Source of the DNA: Flavobacteriaceae bacterium | Lineage (GTDB): Bacteria; Bacteroidota; Bacteroidia; Flavobacteriales; Flavobacteriaceae | Direction of reading: 5' to 3' | Assembly: GCA_016764435.1 (NCBI GenBank) | Contig: JAESRX010000040.1 | Coordinates: 1 to 61,133 of the forward strand | DNA length: 61,133 nucleotides | Part shown: in pieces, positions 1-8,258 of the stretch | Position numbering within the stretch: position 1 is the first letter of the stretch | Layout: each line of letters starts with the position of its first letter | The notes under the pieces: generated by a model | The model's input: the letters and a program-made list of their open reading frames with translations, nothing else | Database searches by the model: none | Told to the model about the DNA's origin: nothing | Made by a program: the position numbers and the translations under genes

Positions 1-1
1 A

Positions 2-1222
2 CTTGGTGCATTAACACCAATTGGAAACAATATAGAAGAGTATTGGAACGGTTTAATTAACGGCGTTAGTGGAGCTGCTCCAATAACTCGATTTGATGCC
101 TCCAAGTTCAAAACTCGTTTTGCTTGCGAGCTAAAGAACTTTGAAGTTACGGATTTCATTAACAGAAAAGATGCTCGTAAAATGGATAGATTTACTCAGT
201 ATGCTATGGTAGCTGCTGACGAGGCTGTCCTAAACTCTAAATTAGACTTAGAAAAAGTTGATAAAGATAGAGTTGGTGTAATCTGGGGAGCCGGAGTAGG
301 TGGATTGGAAACATTTCAGAATGAAGTGTTGAATTTTGCCAAAGGCGATGGAACTCCTAAATTTAACCCGTTCTTTATTCCTAAAATGATTCCGGATATT
401 GCCCCAGGGTATATCTCTATCAAATATGGATTTAGAGGACCTAACTTTACCACTGTTTCTGCTTGTGCCTCATCGGCCAATGCTATAATAGATGCCTTAA
501 ACTACATTCGTTTAGGATATGCAGATGTTATGGTTACTGGAGGATCGGAAGCAGCAGTTATAGAATCAGGGATGGCTGGATTTAATGCCATGCATGCCCT
601 ATCTACAAGAAATGATGATCCAAAAACCGCTTCCCGCCCTTTTGATAAAGGAAGAGAAGGATTCGTTTTAGGCGAAGGTGCAGGAGCATTAATCTTGGAA
701 GAATATGAACACGCAATGGCAAGGGGTGCTAAAATCTACGCAGAAGTAGGTGGAGGTGGTTTATCTGCGGATGCGCATCACATTACAGCACCACACCCAG
801 AAGGGCTAGGAGCAAAGCTTGTAATGTTAAATTGTATCAAAGATGCTGGTTTAAAACCAGAAGATGTAGATGCAATTAATATGCATGGAACTTCTACACC
901 GCTTGGTGATATTGCAGAATCAAAAGCAATTAAATCAGTCTTTGGAGACCACGCATATAGTATAAATATCAATTCTACCAAATCAATGACGGGTCATTTG
1001 TTGGGTGCGGCCGGAGCTATTGAAGCCATCGCTTCTATTTTAGCTATAAATAACGGAATCGTACCTCCAACGATCAATCACTTTGAAGATGATGATGAAA
1101 TTGATAGCAAATTAAACTTTACGTTTAATAAGCCACAGAAACGTGATATAAAAGTTGCCATGAGTAACACCTTTGGATTTGGAGGGCACAACGCCTGTGT
1201 GCTTTTTAAAAAATTTGAATAA
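2..1222 (+). CDS. fabF: Beta-ketoacyl-ACP synthase II (5'-truncated)
   Basis: Condensing enzyme of type II fatty acid synthesis: it joins malonyl-ACP to a growing acyl-ACP in the cytoplasm. The reading frame is already open at base 2, so the start codon and roughly the first residues lie outside the window; an internal ATG at 182 is not the start, because typical KAS II sequence precedes it. The catalytic Cys lies in TVSACASSANA (codon 464-466), the first active-site His in NMHGTSTPLGD and the second in STKSMTGHLLGAAGA; the glycine-rich end FGFGGHN is typical of the family. It is followed after 15 nt by rnc, the usual order in Bacteroidota, so co-transcription is likely. The identification as KAS II rather than KAS I or III is firm from these motifs. 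Confidence 0.97.
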   Translation, partial: LGALTPIGNNIEEYWNGLINGVSGAAPITRFDASKFKTRFACELKNFEVTDFINRKDARKMDRFTQYAMVAADEAVLNSKLDLEKVDKDRVGVIWGAGVGGLETFQNEVLNFAKGDGTPKFNPFFIPKMIPDIAPGYISIKYGFRGPNFTTVSACASSANAIIDALNYIRLGYADVMVTGGSEAAVIESGMAGFNAMHALSTRNDDPKTASRPFDKGREGFVLGEGAGALILEEYEHAMARGAKIYAEVGGGGLSADAHHITAPHPEGLGAKLVMLNCIKDAGLKPEDVDAINMHGTSTPLGDIAESKAIKSVFGDHAYSININSTKSMTGHLLGAAGAIEAIASILAINNGIVPPTINHFEDDDEIDSKLNFTFNKPQKRDIKVAMSNTFGFGGHNACVLFKKFE

Positions 1223-1237
1223 GTAGGATAACATTGA

Positions 1238-1975
1238 ATGAACTTCATTCGTAAAATAATAAAATCTCGATCTCCCGAAGATGAGGCATTTTATAGTGAT
1301 TTAAAGAGAATCTTAGGGTTTGGACCTAAAGATATAAATTATTATAAAAAGGCCTTCTTACATCGTTCTTTAAAAAAGTCCGATGAGATTGGGAATCCGA
1401 GAAATTACGAACGTTTGGAGTTTTTAGGAGATGCCATGTTAGGGGGCGTAATTGCTTCTTATTTGTTTAAAAAAGTACCTGGAGGAGACGAAGGTTATTT
1501 AACACAGATGAGGTCCAAGATTGTAAGTAGAGATCACTTGAATGAACTTGGGCGTGATTTAGATTTAGCGCAATTTGTAAAAAGTAATATTTCTCGGAAA
1601 AAATTTGGAGAAAATATTCACGGAAACATTTTTGAAGCTTTAGTGGGCGCTATCTATTTGGATAGAGGGTATAACTACTGTAAGCGATTTGTGTACAAAC
1701 GCGTGATTCAACCCTATGTTGATATTCCAAAATTAGAAGGTAAAATCACCAGTTATAAAAGTCTTTTTATTGAATGGTGTCAGAAAGAGAAACACAGTTT
1801 CGAATTTGATATATACCAAGATACAGGAATAGAAAATGTCAAATATTTTGGGGTGCGCTTATTTTTAAATGGGAAAGTCATCTCTAAAGGGCGCGGGACT
1901 TCTAAAAAGAAAGCAGAAGAAATAGCAGCTAAGCGTGGCTATTTTGTATTTCAAGACGAAATTTCAAAAAAATAA
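1238..1975 (+). CDS. rnc: Ribonuclease III
   Basis: Double-strand-specific endoribonuclease that processes rRNA precursors and structured RNAs. The N-terminal endonuclease domain (about residues 15-155) carries the signature ERLEFLGDAML and the second acidic motif GNIFEALVGAIYLDRGY, which hold the metal-binding Glu/Asp residues. A C-terminal dsRNA-binding domain (about 165-242) ends with the basic helix GRGTSKKKAEEIAAKRG. At 245 aa it is of normal length for Bacteroidota. The ATG at 1238 sits 15 nt after the fabF stop, consistent with a fabF-rnc transcript. No oddities are seen. Confidence 0.96.
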   Translation: MNFIRKIIKSRSPEDEAFYSDLKRILGFGPKDINYYKKAFLHRSLKKSDEIGNPRNYERLEFLGDAMLGGVIASYLFKKVPGGDEGYLTQMRSKIVSRDHLNELGRDLDLAQFVKSNISRKKFGENIHGNIFEALVGAIYLDRGYNYCKRFVYKRVIQPYVDIPKLEGKITSYKSLFIEWCQKEKHSFEFDIYQDTGIENVKYFGVRLFLNGKVISKGRGTSKKKAEEIAAKRGYFVFQDEISKK

Positions 1976-2030
1976 GCAATCAAACTATAACGGTTTCGTA
2001 GAAAAAGCCGTAGAGTCTCACAACAATCCG

Positions 2031-2038
2031 TAGCTTTG
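2031..2038 (+). promoter_or_regulatory. -7 promoter element (TAGCTTTG)
   Basis: The octamer TAGCTTTG matches the Bacteroidota -7 consensus TAnnTTTG. A transcription start about 6 nt downstream would leave a leader of about 15 nt before the ATG at 2060. It would place the alternative TTG start at 2051 almost at the transcript end, so it supports the ATG. No clear -33 TTTG is visible. Confidence 0.6.
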
Positions 2039-2059
2039 CGGTCTATTTGATTGAGATGT

Positions 2060-2518
2060 ATGCCTGTATTAATATTGGAAATACCAACGGATTATGCACT
2101 AGTCGGAATTCACTCATCTGAGGAGGATTACAGACTAGCATTCCTATTTAATCAAATGCTGAAAGCCTCTTTTGTGCTTTCGAAAACTAGTTTAGACTTT
2201 AAAAATAATACAGTACAGTTTCCGATATTTGAATGGGAGAATGAAGAAGATTATTGCCAGCAATATTTAATAGGCAATAAACAAATTACAACTGCGGAAC
2301 AATCAGAAGGCTTTGATTTATTTAGTGGAAATATCAATACCATTAATTATTTGATACCAGAGAAGAAAAAAATAGACTTTTTCTTAAAAATTGAAGGTGA
2401 TATTTGCGATAAAAATTTAAACAAATTTATACAGCGAATTAATCAAATACCCCAAGTGGTATCCGCGTATCTGATAGATACTAACACAATAAAATCAACA
2501 AAAAATTTAATATTTTAA
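2060..2518 (+). CDS. IPExxxVDY family protein
   Basis: Small (152 aa) protein of unknown function found next to pyk in most Flavobacteriia. The family-naming motif is present in a slightly varied form as LIPEKKKIDFFL (IPE-xxx-IDF), and the N-terminal part has the usual VGIHSSEEDYRLAFLFNQ stretch. No signal peptide or membrane segment is seen. I chose the ATG at 2060 rather than an in-frame TTG at 2051, because the protein then begins MPVLILEIPTDYALVGIH as family members do and because a -7 promoter element ends at 2038. The stop is 3 nt before the pyruvate kinase ATG, which indicates co-transcription and possible translational coupling. What it does for pyruvate kinase, if anything, is unknown. 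Confidence 0.88.
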   Translation: MPVLILEIPTDYALVGIHSSEEDYRLAFLFNQMLKASFVLSKTSLDFKNNTVQFPIFEWENEEDYCQQYLIGNKQITTAEQSEGFDLFSGNINTINYLIPEKKKIDFFLKIEGDICDKNLNKFIQRINQIPQVVSAYLIDTNTIKSTKNLIF

Positions 2519-2521
2519 TAA

Positions 2522-3949
2522 ATGTCAAATAACAGTAAAAAGACCAAAATTGTTGCCACACTAGGTCCAGCATGTGATTCGCCGGGCTTAATTGAAAAGA
2601 TGATGACCGAAGGAGTAAACGTATTTAGAATTAATTTTTCTCATGCCGTTTATGATGATGTTAAAAAACGCGTTAAATTGATTAGAGAAATCAATGTGCG
2701 TCGTGGTTATAATGTGGCAATATTAGCCGATTTGCAAGGACCAAAACTTAGGGTAGGCGTTATGCAAGAGGATGTGTTTTTGAAAAAAGGAGACACGTTT
2801 ACATTTACGACAGAGAAATGTGAAGGAACGAATGAAAAGGCATTTATGACGTATCAACAATTCCCTCAGGATGTAAGTGTTGGTGAACATATATTAGTAG
2901 ATGACGGAAAATTAATGTTTGAAGTTATCGCTACGGATGGTAAAACAAATGTGACTTCAAAAGTATTAAGAGGTGGTAAATTAGGTTCTAAAAAAGGAGT
3001 GAACTTACCCAATACGAATATTTCTCAACCTGCATTGACAGAGAAAGATATTCAAGATGCATTATTTGCGATAGAAATTGAAGCAGATTGGATCGCATTA
3101 TCTTTTGTAAGAAGAGCCGCAGATTTAGAATTATTAAACAAGTTAATTGCTGATAATTCTGATTATAAAATTCCTGTAATTGCTAAAATTGAAAAACCAG
3201 AAGCGCTTGATAATATCAACGAAATAACTGCACATTGTGATGGTTTAATGGTGGCTCGTGGAGATTTAGGAGTAGAAGTACCGATGGCAAAAGTTCCATT
3301 GATTCAAAAGCGTTTAGTTTTAGCCGCTAAAAAAGCAAGAATTCCGGTAATTATTGCCACGCAAATGATGGAGACAATGATCACCAACCAAGTTCCAACC
3401 AGAGCAGAGGTAAATGATGTTGCCAATTCTATTATGGATGGTGCAGATGCCGTAATGCTTTCAGGAGAAACTGCCATGGGAGATTATCCATTGGAAGTTA
3501 TCCAACAAATGAGAACTATTATTGAAAGTGTTGAGAATTCACCTTTAATTACAGTTCCTGAAACACATACCCGTTGTTTAAACAAGCGTTATATTTCTAA
3601 AATTATTTGTCATCAAGCAGCTAAAACTGCGAATAGCATTGATGCCGAAATGATTTCAACGCTTACAAATTCTGGATATACAGCTTTCCAAATTTCAGCT
3701 TGGAGACCTAAATCTAATATTGTAGCATTTACTTCTAACAGAAGAATTATGGCCATGCTAAACCTTTTATGGGGTGTAAAAGCGGTGTACTATGATAAAT
3801 TAGTAAGTACGGATGATACGATTGAAGATATTAATAAATTAGCCGTAGAAAAAGGTTTCGTGAAAAAAGGAGACTATGTAGTCAACCTTTCCTCAATGCC
3901 TGTTGAGGAAAAAGGAATGGTAAACACCTTACGTATTTCTGAGATTTAA
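2522..3949 (+). CDS. pyk: Pyruvate kinase
   Basis: Last step of glycolysis: phosphoenolpyruvate plus ADP gives pyruvate and ATP. The 475-aa sequence starts with the family N-terminus KTKIVATLGPACDSP and has the substrate-loop arginine in FRINFSHA, the catalytic lysine region PVIAKIEKPEAL, the Mg-binding MVARGDLGVEVPMAKVP and the block ATQMMETMI...PTRAEVNDVANSIMDGADAVMLSGE. The C-terminal domain is complete. It begins 3 nt after the IPExxxVDY gene, and its stop codon overlaps the stop of the convergent DUF2891 gene by 4 nt, with no terminator hairpin between them. Confidence 0.97.
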   Translation: MSNNSKKTKIVATLGPACDSPGLIEKMMTEGVNVFRINFSHAVYDDVKKRVKLIREINVRRGYNVAILADLQGPKLRVGVMQEDVFLKKGDTFTFTTEKCEGTNEKAFMTYQQFPQDVSVGEHILVDDGKLMFEVIATDGKTNVTSKVLRGGKLGSKKGVNLPNTNISQPALTEKDIQDALFAIEIEADWIALSFVRRAADLELLNKLIADNSDYKIPVIAKIEKPEALDNINEITAHCDGLMVARGDLGVEVPMAKVPLIQKRLVLAAKKARIPVIIATQMMETMITNQVPTRAEVNDVANSIMDGADAVMLSGETAMGDYPLEVIQQMRTIIESVENSPLITVPETHTRCLNKRYISKIICHQAAKTANSIDAEMISTLTNSGYTAFQISAWRPKSNIVAFTSNRRIMAMLNLLWGVKAVYYDKLVSTDDTIEDINKLAVEKGFVKKGDYVVNLSSMPVEEKGMVNTLRISEI

Positions 3950-5031
3950 TCTTCGAGTAAAGCATAAAGCGCAAAAGACGCTAACCAATGGGCTCCGGCA
4001 TATTCGCCAGAGTCCATTTTTTTGTAACTATACTCAAAATGTTGCCTTCCTAAGGCAATCATCGGCCTGTTGTTTAATCCTTTTCCTAATTGGTACAAAC
4101 ACCAAGCTCTGCTGTAATTTAAGCCGTCTAGATGCGCTAATTTGCCATCAGAACGATCCGTGACGGTTACAAGTTGTAAAAGACGGCTTGGATTTCCTCT
4201 AAAACCAGGTAAAAAAGCATCCAACCAAGGAATGAATTCCTCTTTAGTAAGTACTTTTTGCATCAACGCAGCTTCTTGTAAACAAGGAGATAAAAAATCA
4301 AATCCTCCCGGCTCCCAAGTTATAGGAGCGTTCACATCTTCCAAATAATAGGCTTTCGCTTTACTTACAATCAGCTGTGCTAATGCCGGATTGTATTTGC
4401 GTGCATAATCCAGCGCAAAAGAAAGTCCAAATGCAGTATTCGCATGTTCTCCTACACGTATTGGGTATATTAATTTAGGTAAAAATTCCAAGTATTTTGT
4501 TTCGATAAGTGACACTAATGGGGCGAGGTTCTTGGCCATTAATTTTGCTTCAGGAGCTTCCCAATCATTCAATACTTCCGCCACTTTTAAGAGCCAAGCC
4601 CAGCCGTAAGTACGTTCGAAGTTTTTAGCAGATATGGCATTGAAATAGGCCACTTCTTTTAAAATATTTTCTTCTGTTAAACTCTTTTGTAGCTTTTTTA
4701 AGATGGCTTCTCTATGTTCAAAATCAGGGAGTTCTTTTATAATATTAATAAGTGTCCAATGTCCATGAACGGCAGAATGCCAATCAAAACAACCATAAAA
4801 AGCAGGGTGTAGGTCAGAGGGCTCTTTTAAATCAGTGGCATTTTCTAATACTTGCCCTAGTTTATTAGGGTATTCTTGATCGATACAGTCATAGGCAAAA
4901 TGATATAAAAAGTTCGCGCGTTCTGTCGTGAGTTCAAATCGGTTTAAAAGAATAGGTGCTACTTCTTTTTTTACCTGGTTACAAGCGGTTAAAAGAATCA
5001 TAATACTGAATAAAAAAAGATGTTTTTTCAT
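3946..5031 (-). CDS. DUF2891 family lipoprotein
   Basis: A 361-aa protein that matches the DUF2891 family as I remember it: all-helical, containing YGCFDWHSAVHGHW and VGEHANTAFGLSFALDYAR, and probably an alpha/alpha-barrel fold. The N-terminus MKKHLFLFSIMILLTACNQ is a lipoprotein signal peptide with lipobox LTAC, so mature protein should be anchored in the inner or outer membrane. The gene follows the M28 peptidase gene by 12 nt on the same strand and is probably translated from the same mRNA. The many conserved His, Asp and Trp residues suggest an enzyme, perhaps a hydrolase or isomerase, but the reaction is unknown. Its stop overlaps that of pyk tail-to-tail. Confidence 0.8.
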   Translation of the reverse strand: MKKHLFLFSIMILLTACNQVKKEVAPILLNRFELTTERANFLYHFAYDCIDQEYPNKLGQVLENATDLKEPSDLHPAFYGCFDWHSAVHGHWTLINIIKELPDFEHREAILKKLQKSLTEENILKEVAYFNAISAKNFERTYGWAWLLKVAEVLNDWEAPEAKLMAKNLAPLVSLIETKYLEFLPKLIYPIRVGEHANTAFGLSFALDYARKYNPALAQLIVSKAKAYYLEDVNAPITWEPGGFDFLSPCLQEAALMQKVLTKEEFIPWLDAFLPGFRGNPSRLLQLVTVTDRSDGKLAHLDGLNYSRAWCLYQLGKGLNNRPMIALGRQHFEYSYKKMDSGEYAGAHWLASFALYALLED

Positions 5032-5043
5032 ATTAAAATGCGC

Positions 5044-7407
5044 TTAGTTATTTTTTTCAAGTTGTTTTACCGTGGGGTTTTTGTTAAAAACGAGTCGTTT
5101 TTTTAGAACAATAGCATCGTTTAATACAAATGGCATCGGCATCATATAAGTAGCTCTTGGTGTAATTTCAAATTGTGGATTTGAAAGTAAATCAAAACTT
5201 GCTTCTAGGAGATCCAAATTTAAGCTTTGATTTTTAGACATGCTCATTTTTAAATGAATAATTTCATCGGTATTTGTTAAATAGTAAGATAATATAGCCC
5301 CCTTGGCCTTTTTAAGTACGTACTCACTTTGAATCCGTTCTTTCATGGCGACTCCATTAATATGAAATGTTTTTAACTTAAGAGGACTATTTGTAATCAG
5401 GTCCATACGGTTGGCATTTCTCTGAGATTTAATAGCTAAATGTACCCATCTGTCCTTATTAATAATAGTATCTAAAACCACCTTAATTATAGGGGCTAAA
5501 AATAGTTTAACGGGGGCTTTCTGATGTAGTTTTATAGCGGTCTTATATTTACTTGATAATAGCGTAGAATCGTAGTTTCCTGGCAGTGGATGTGCTCCTA
5601 AGAACTGTTTGGTGAATGGATCTACTATTCTATTGTAACTTCCCCAATATGCTTTTTGAGTATCTACATCTAAGGTGTAAATAATACTATTGGGTTGTCT
5701 GTTTTCTACACTGTAATCTGCCTGAAAAAAAGCAGCAATAAAGGCCAATATTCCTATGGAAAAAACCAATCTTCCTAAGGGTTTTCGAAAGGTAAAGGAA
5801 TGGATAATAGGAAGGGCTATTCCAAGGAGTAAAACGGTAAAAAAGGCACTGATTCCTATCATTTTTAAGCCCAGTCCTACGGGAAACATCTTGATTAAAG
5901 GAATGAATAGTATAAGCGTTGGAGTGAGGAGAATACTGTAGATAAGAGGTTTCCATTTATTGTTTTTTTGAACCATTAATTCTATCGTTAGTAAGAGTAT
6001 TCCGGTACTCAAAGGAATGCTGAAAAATCCGGCCCCTTTTAAATAATACGCCACCGCAATATTTATTAAAATCCAGTAAGTAATCGGAGCAATTAATAGG
6101 TTTTCAATCGCTGTTTTATAAAAATAGTTTTTATAAAAACGCAAGAAAATAGCGATGCTAAATGCGACAAACATCGCGATATAATAATAACCATTATAGG
6201 GGAAACCTTGAAGGATGTCCTGGTATTGAGGGTGGATGATTCCTAAGAGTTTCCATCCAAAAAAAGCCATAAAAATTGCGCCTATGAGGGCCCCTGTAAA
6301 TGGAATAAATCCCTGTATTATTGCTCTTATTGAGAGGTGGCGTTTCGAGATTCCAAGACTTAATATGAGTAGGAATATGAAAGCGAGTGCTATCGCCATA
6401 GGCATTACCCAGCTAAAAGGGTAATAGACGAGGCCAATTCCAGGAAAATTGAAGTAGACTAAATCAGTATTGCTGTTTAAATTGGACAAGTCAGTATTTG
6501 CGTAATAATGGAGGAGAGGTAACAGGTAAGAAGCTTGGTGTTTAAACGTGTTTATGTCCATACGTTCATAAGAATCCTGTACGGTGTGATAGTCAAAATG
6601 GTCGCCTATAAATGCGAAATTAAATCCGTTGATATTGCCGTCTTCTCTGAAAATAGTTAAATCGGTGTCGTTTGGAAGCATTTTGTAAATACTATACATC
6701 AATGAATTTGCTACAGGATACGGAGTGTTTGCCTGACTAAATGTTTTAAGTAGCGTTTCGTTCCCTCCATTTGTTTCCAATAGCATGTAACTGGGGCCTC
6801 CGCTTCCACGGGCTTCTAAATTGAGAACCAATCCTATATTTTTTCCCAAAGGGTGATAGTTTACAAAAGCACTGGCGCCTAATAAACCCAATTCTTCTGC
6901 ATCTGAAAAGCAAATGATAATATCATTTTTGAAATTATGTTGCTGTGCTAACAAGGCTCTTACAGATTCTAATATGGTGACGATACCGCTAGCAGCATCA
7001 CTTGCGCCTAAGGAAGAATGTGGGTTAGAATCGTAATGTGAAAGTAATAATAAAGCCTTCGAATTATTTGATCCAGGTATTTTTGCAATAATATTTTTAG
7101 TTCTTGTAGCCGCTCCCCATTTATTATTTACGGCTATTTGTGATTGAATTTCTACCTGTAGCCCCATAGCTTCCAATGCCGTTTTTAGATAATTTCTAAC
7201 GAAATTATGATTTTCACTTCCGGTAAAATGAGGTTTTTTAGTAATTTTTTTGAGGTGATTTAACGCTTTTTTAGTGGAAAATTCGGTAGGGTTTTCTGTG
7301 TTAGAAATACGAGCATCAGGCATTAGAGAATAAAAACTAAGGTAGGAGGTAGCTATAATTAATAGGAGTGAAAACAGTGTAATGTAAGATTTTTTAAAAG
7401 TAGACAT
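5044..7407 (-). CDS. M28 family membrane-anchored metallopeptidase
   Basis: A zinc aminopeptidase domain fused to a large membrane domain, about 787 aa. One N-terminal membrane segment (ITLFSLLLIIATSYLSFYSL) precedes the peptidase domain, which shows the di-zinc ligands in LLSHYDSNPHSS (H, D), GASDAASG (D), SDAEELGLLGASAF (Glu base and ligand) and LNLEARGSGGPS. About eight hydrophobic segments follow (roughly residues 335-580), then a C-terminal extracytoplasmic domain. The order resembles the vacuolar-membrane M28 proteases of fungi and similar bacterial proteins. I chose the ATG giving MSTFKKSYITLF; an in-frame ATG 36 nt upstream (7443) would add 12 poorly conserved residues. It is likely to process peptides in the periplasm and to share a transcript with the downstream DUF2891 lipoprotein. 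Confidence 0.85.
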   Translation of the reverse strand: MSTFKKSYITLFSLLLIIATSYLSFYSLMPDARISNTENPTEFSTKKALNHLKKITKKPHFTGSENHNFVRNYLKTALEAMGLQVEIQSQIAVNNKWGAATRTKNIIAKIPGSNNSKALLLLSHYDSNPHSSLGASDAASGIVTILESVRALLAQQHNFKNDIIICFSDAEELGLLGASAFVNYHPLGKNIGLVLNLEARGSGGPSYMLLETNGGNETLLKTFSQANTPYPVANSLMYSIYKMLPNDTDLTIFREDGNINGFNFAFIGDHFDYHTVQDSYERMDINTFKHQASYLLPLLHYYANTDLSNLNSNTDLVYFNFPGIGLVYYPFSWVMPMAIALAFIFLLILSLGISKRHLSIRAIIQGFIPFTGALIGAIFMAFFGWKLLGIIHPQYQDILQGFPYNGYYYIAMFVAFSIAIFLRFYKNYFYKTAIENLLIAPITYWILINIAVAYYLKGAGFFSIPLSTGILLLTIELMVQKNNKWKPLIYSILLTPTLILFIPLIKMFPVGLGLKMIGISAFFTVLLLGIALPIIHSFTFRKPLGRLVFSIGILAFIAAFFQADYSVENRQPNSIIYTLDVDTQKAYWGSYNRIVDPFTKQFLGAHPLPGNYDSTLLSSKYKTAIKLHQKAPVKLFLAPIIKVVLDTIINKDRWVHLAIKSQRNANRMDLITNSPLKLKTFHINGVAMKERIQSEYVLKKAKGAILSYYLTNTDEIIHLKMSMSKNQSLNLDLLEASFDLLSNPQFEITPRATYMMPMPFVLNDAIVLKKRLVFNKNPTVKQLEKNN

Positions 7408-7526
7408 AGGGGCTGTGTTATGTTTATTGACAGAGGTAAACACCTCAATTTTATACGGTTAAATTAGCTTTTAATTTCTGAAAATGAAAAATTAAACGTA
7501 CATATTAAGTATTTTTATTATATTGA

Positions 7527-7543
7527 AGTTCATTAAATGAACT
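7527..7543. repeat. 17-bp palindrome just upstream of CBS gene
   Basis: AGTTCAT-taa-ATGAACT is a perfect 7-bp inverted repeat with a 3-nt centre, ending 3 nt before the ATG of the CBS-domain gene. It could be an operator, or a small hairpin that covers the ribosome entry site. It has no T-run, so it is not a terminator. Confidence 0.5.
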
Positions 7544-7546
7544 AAT

Positions 7547-7993
7547 ATGGCAATTAAACACTTAAAACCACCCAAGGGAAGTATTACAGAAACAACGGAA
7601 AGAAAAATTTTAGTATCAGATTATATGACGACCAATCTGATTACTTTTTCTCCGGAACAATTAATTGTAAATGTCATGGATGTGTTGATTAAAAACAACA
7701 TTTCTGGAGGCCCAGTAGTAAATGAAAAAAACGAATTGTTAGGGATGGTTTCTGAAAGAGACTGTATGAAACAGATTAGTGAAAGTCGCTATTTTAATGT
7801 GCCCTTGCCAGATGCAACGGTCGGTAATTTTATGGCGAAAGATGTAGATACACTCGATCAAAATATGACTATTTTTGATGCGGCAAATATCTTTCACTCT
7901 ACAGGAAGAAAGCGTTTTCCTATTGTAGAAGGAGGGCAACTTATCGGTCAAATTAGTAGAAGAGATATTGTAAAAGCAGCCTTAGAACTTTAA
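7547..7993 (+). CDS. Tandem CBS-domain protein
   Basis: A 148-aa cytoplasmic protein made almost entirely of two CBS domains (about residues 22-80 and 92-147), the pair that forms one Bateman module able to bind adenine nucleotides. First-domain features are VSDYMTTNLITFSPEQ, GGPVVNEKNELLGMVSERDCMKQ; second-domain features are VGNFMAKDVDTLDQN and FPIVEGGQLIGQISRRDIVKA. There is no attached effector domain, so it must act through a partner or as a nucleotide sensor. It stands alone between divergent and convergent neighbours and has its own terminator. A perfect palindrome sits directly before its start codon. Confidence 0.88.
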   Translation: MAIKHLKPPKGSITETTERKILVSDYMTTNLITFSPEQLIVNVMDVLIKNNISGGPVVNEKNELLGMVSERDCMKQISESRYFNVPLPDATVGNFMAKDVDTLDQNMTIFDAANIFHSTGRKRFPIVEGGQLIGQISRRDIVKAALEL

Positions 7994-8020
7994 AAATAGC
8001 AGGTATTTTATACTTGGAAA

Positions 8021-8048
8021 GTCCTCAAATTTTTGAGGGCTTTTTTTT
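8021..8048 (+). terminator. Rho-independent terminator of the CBS gene
   Basis: The arms CCTCAAA and TTTGAGG, followed by GGC and eight T residues, lie 28 nt after the stop of the CBS gene. Confidence 0.85.
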
Positions 8049-8070
8049 AGGCTTCTAAAAAGCTGTAACA

Positions 8071-8167
8071 AAAAAAAACCGTTCAAAGCTGAACGGTTTT
8101 TTAGTTGTCTACCGAAGTAGACTTAGATTGAAACTTTCCCCAAATTTTCAATTTCTCTAATAAGTAT
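8071..8167 (-). ncRNA. Candidate small RNA downstream of aspS
   Basis: No protein is encoded here, but the minus strand has a complete small-RNA layout. A TATCTTTG -7 element (8179 to 8172) predicts a start near 8167. The transcript of about 95 nt would fold into hairpin 1 (ATTGAAA 8152-8146 with TTTCAAT 8133-8127; 12-nt loop containing GGGG), hairpin 2 (GTCTAC 8122-8117, UUCG loop, GTAGAC 8112-8107; a C(UUCG)G-type very stable tetraloop), and a terminator (AAAACCGTTC 8100-8091 with GAACGGTTTT 8084-8075, followed by more T). The -33 element is weak. It could alternatively be a processed 3' end of the aspS mRNA. I do not recognise it as a known RNA family. Confidence 0.6.
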
Positions 8168-8190
8168 GATACAAAGATATAAGTATCATA
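8165..8190 (-). promoter_or_regulatory. -7 element inside an inverted repeat (sRNA promoter/operator)
   Basis: The perfect 8-bp arms TATGATAC (8165-8172) and GTATCATA (8183-8190) flank the minus-strand -7 element TATCTTTG (8179-8172). A protein binding the palindrome would block the promoter, so the small RNA below it may be repressor-controlled. Confidence 0.5.
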
Positions 8191-8258
8191 GGAAGTAGAG
8201 CTTCGGAAAAACGCACTAAAAACTGTGGTTTTCTGTAATTAGGGAATTAAAGGCTCTT

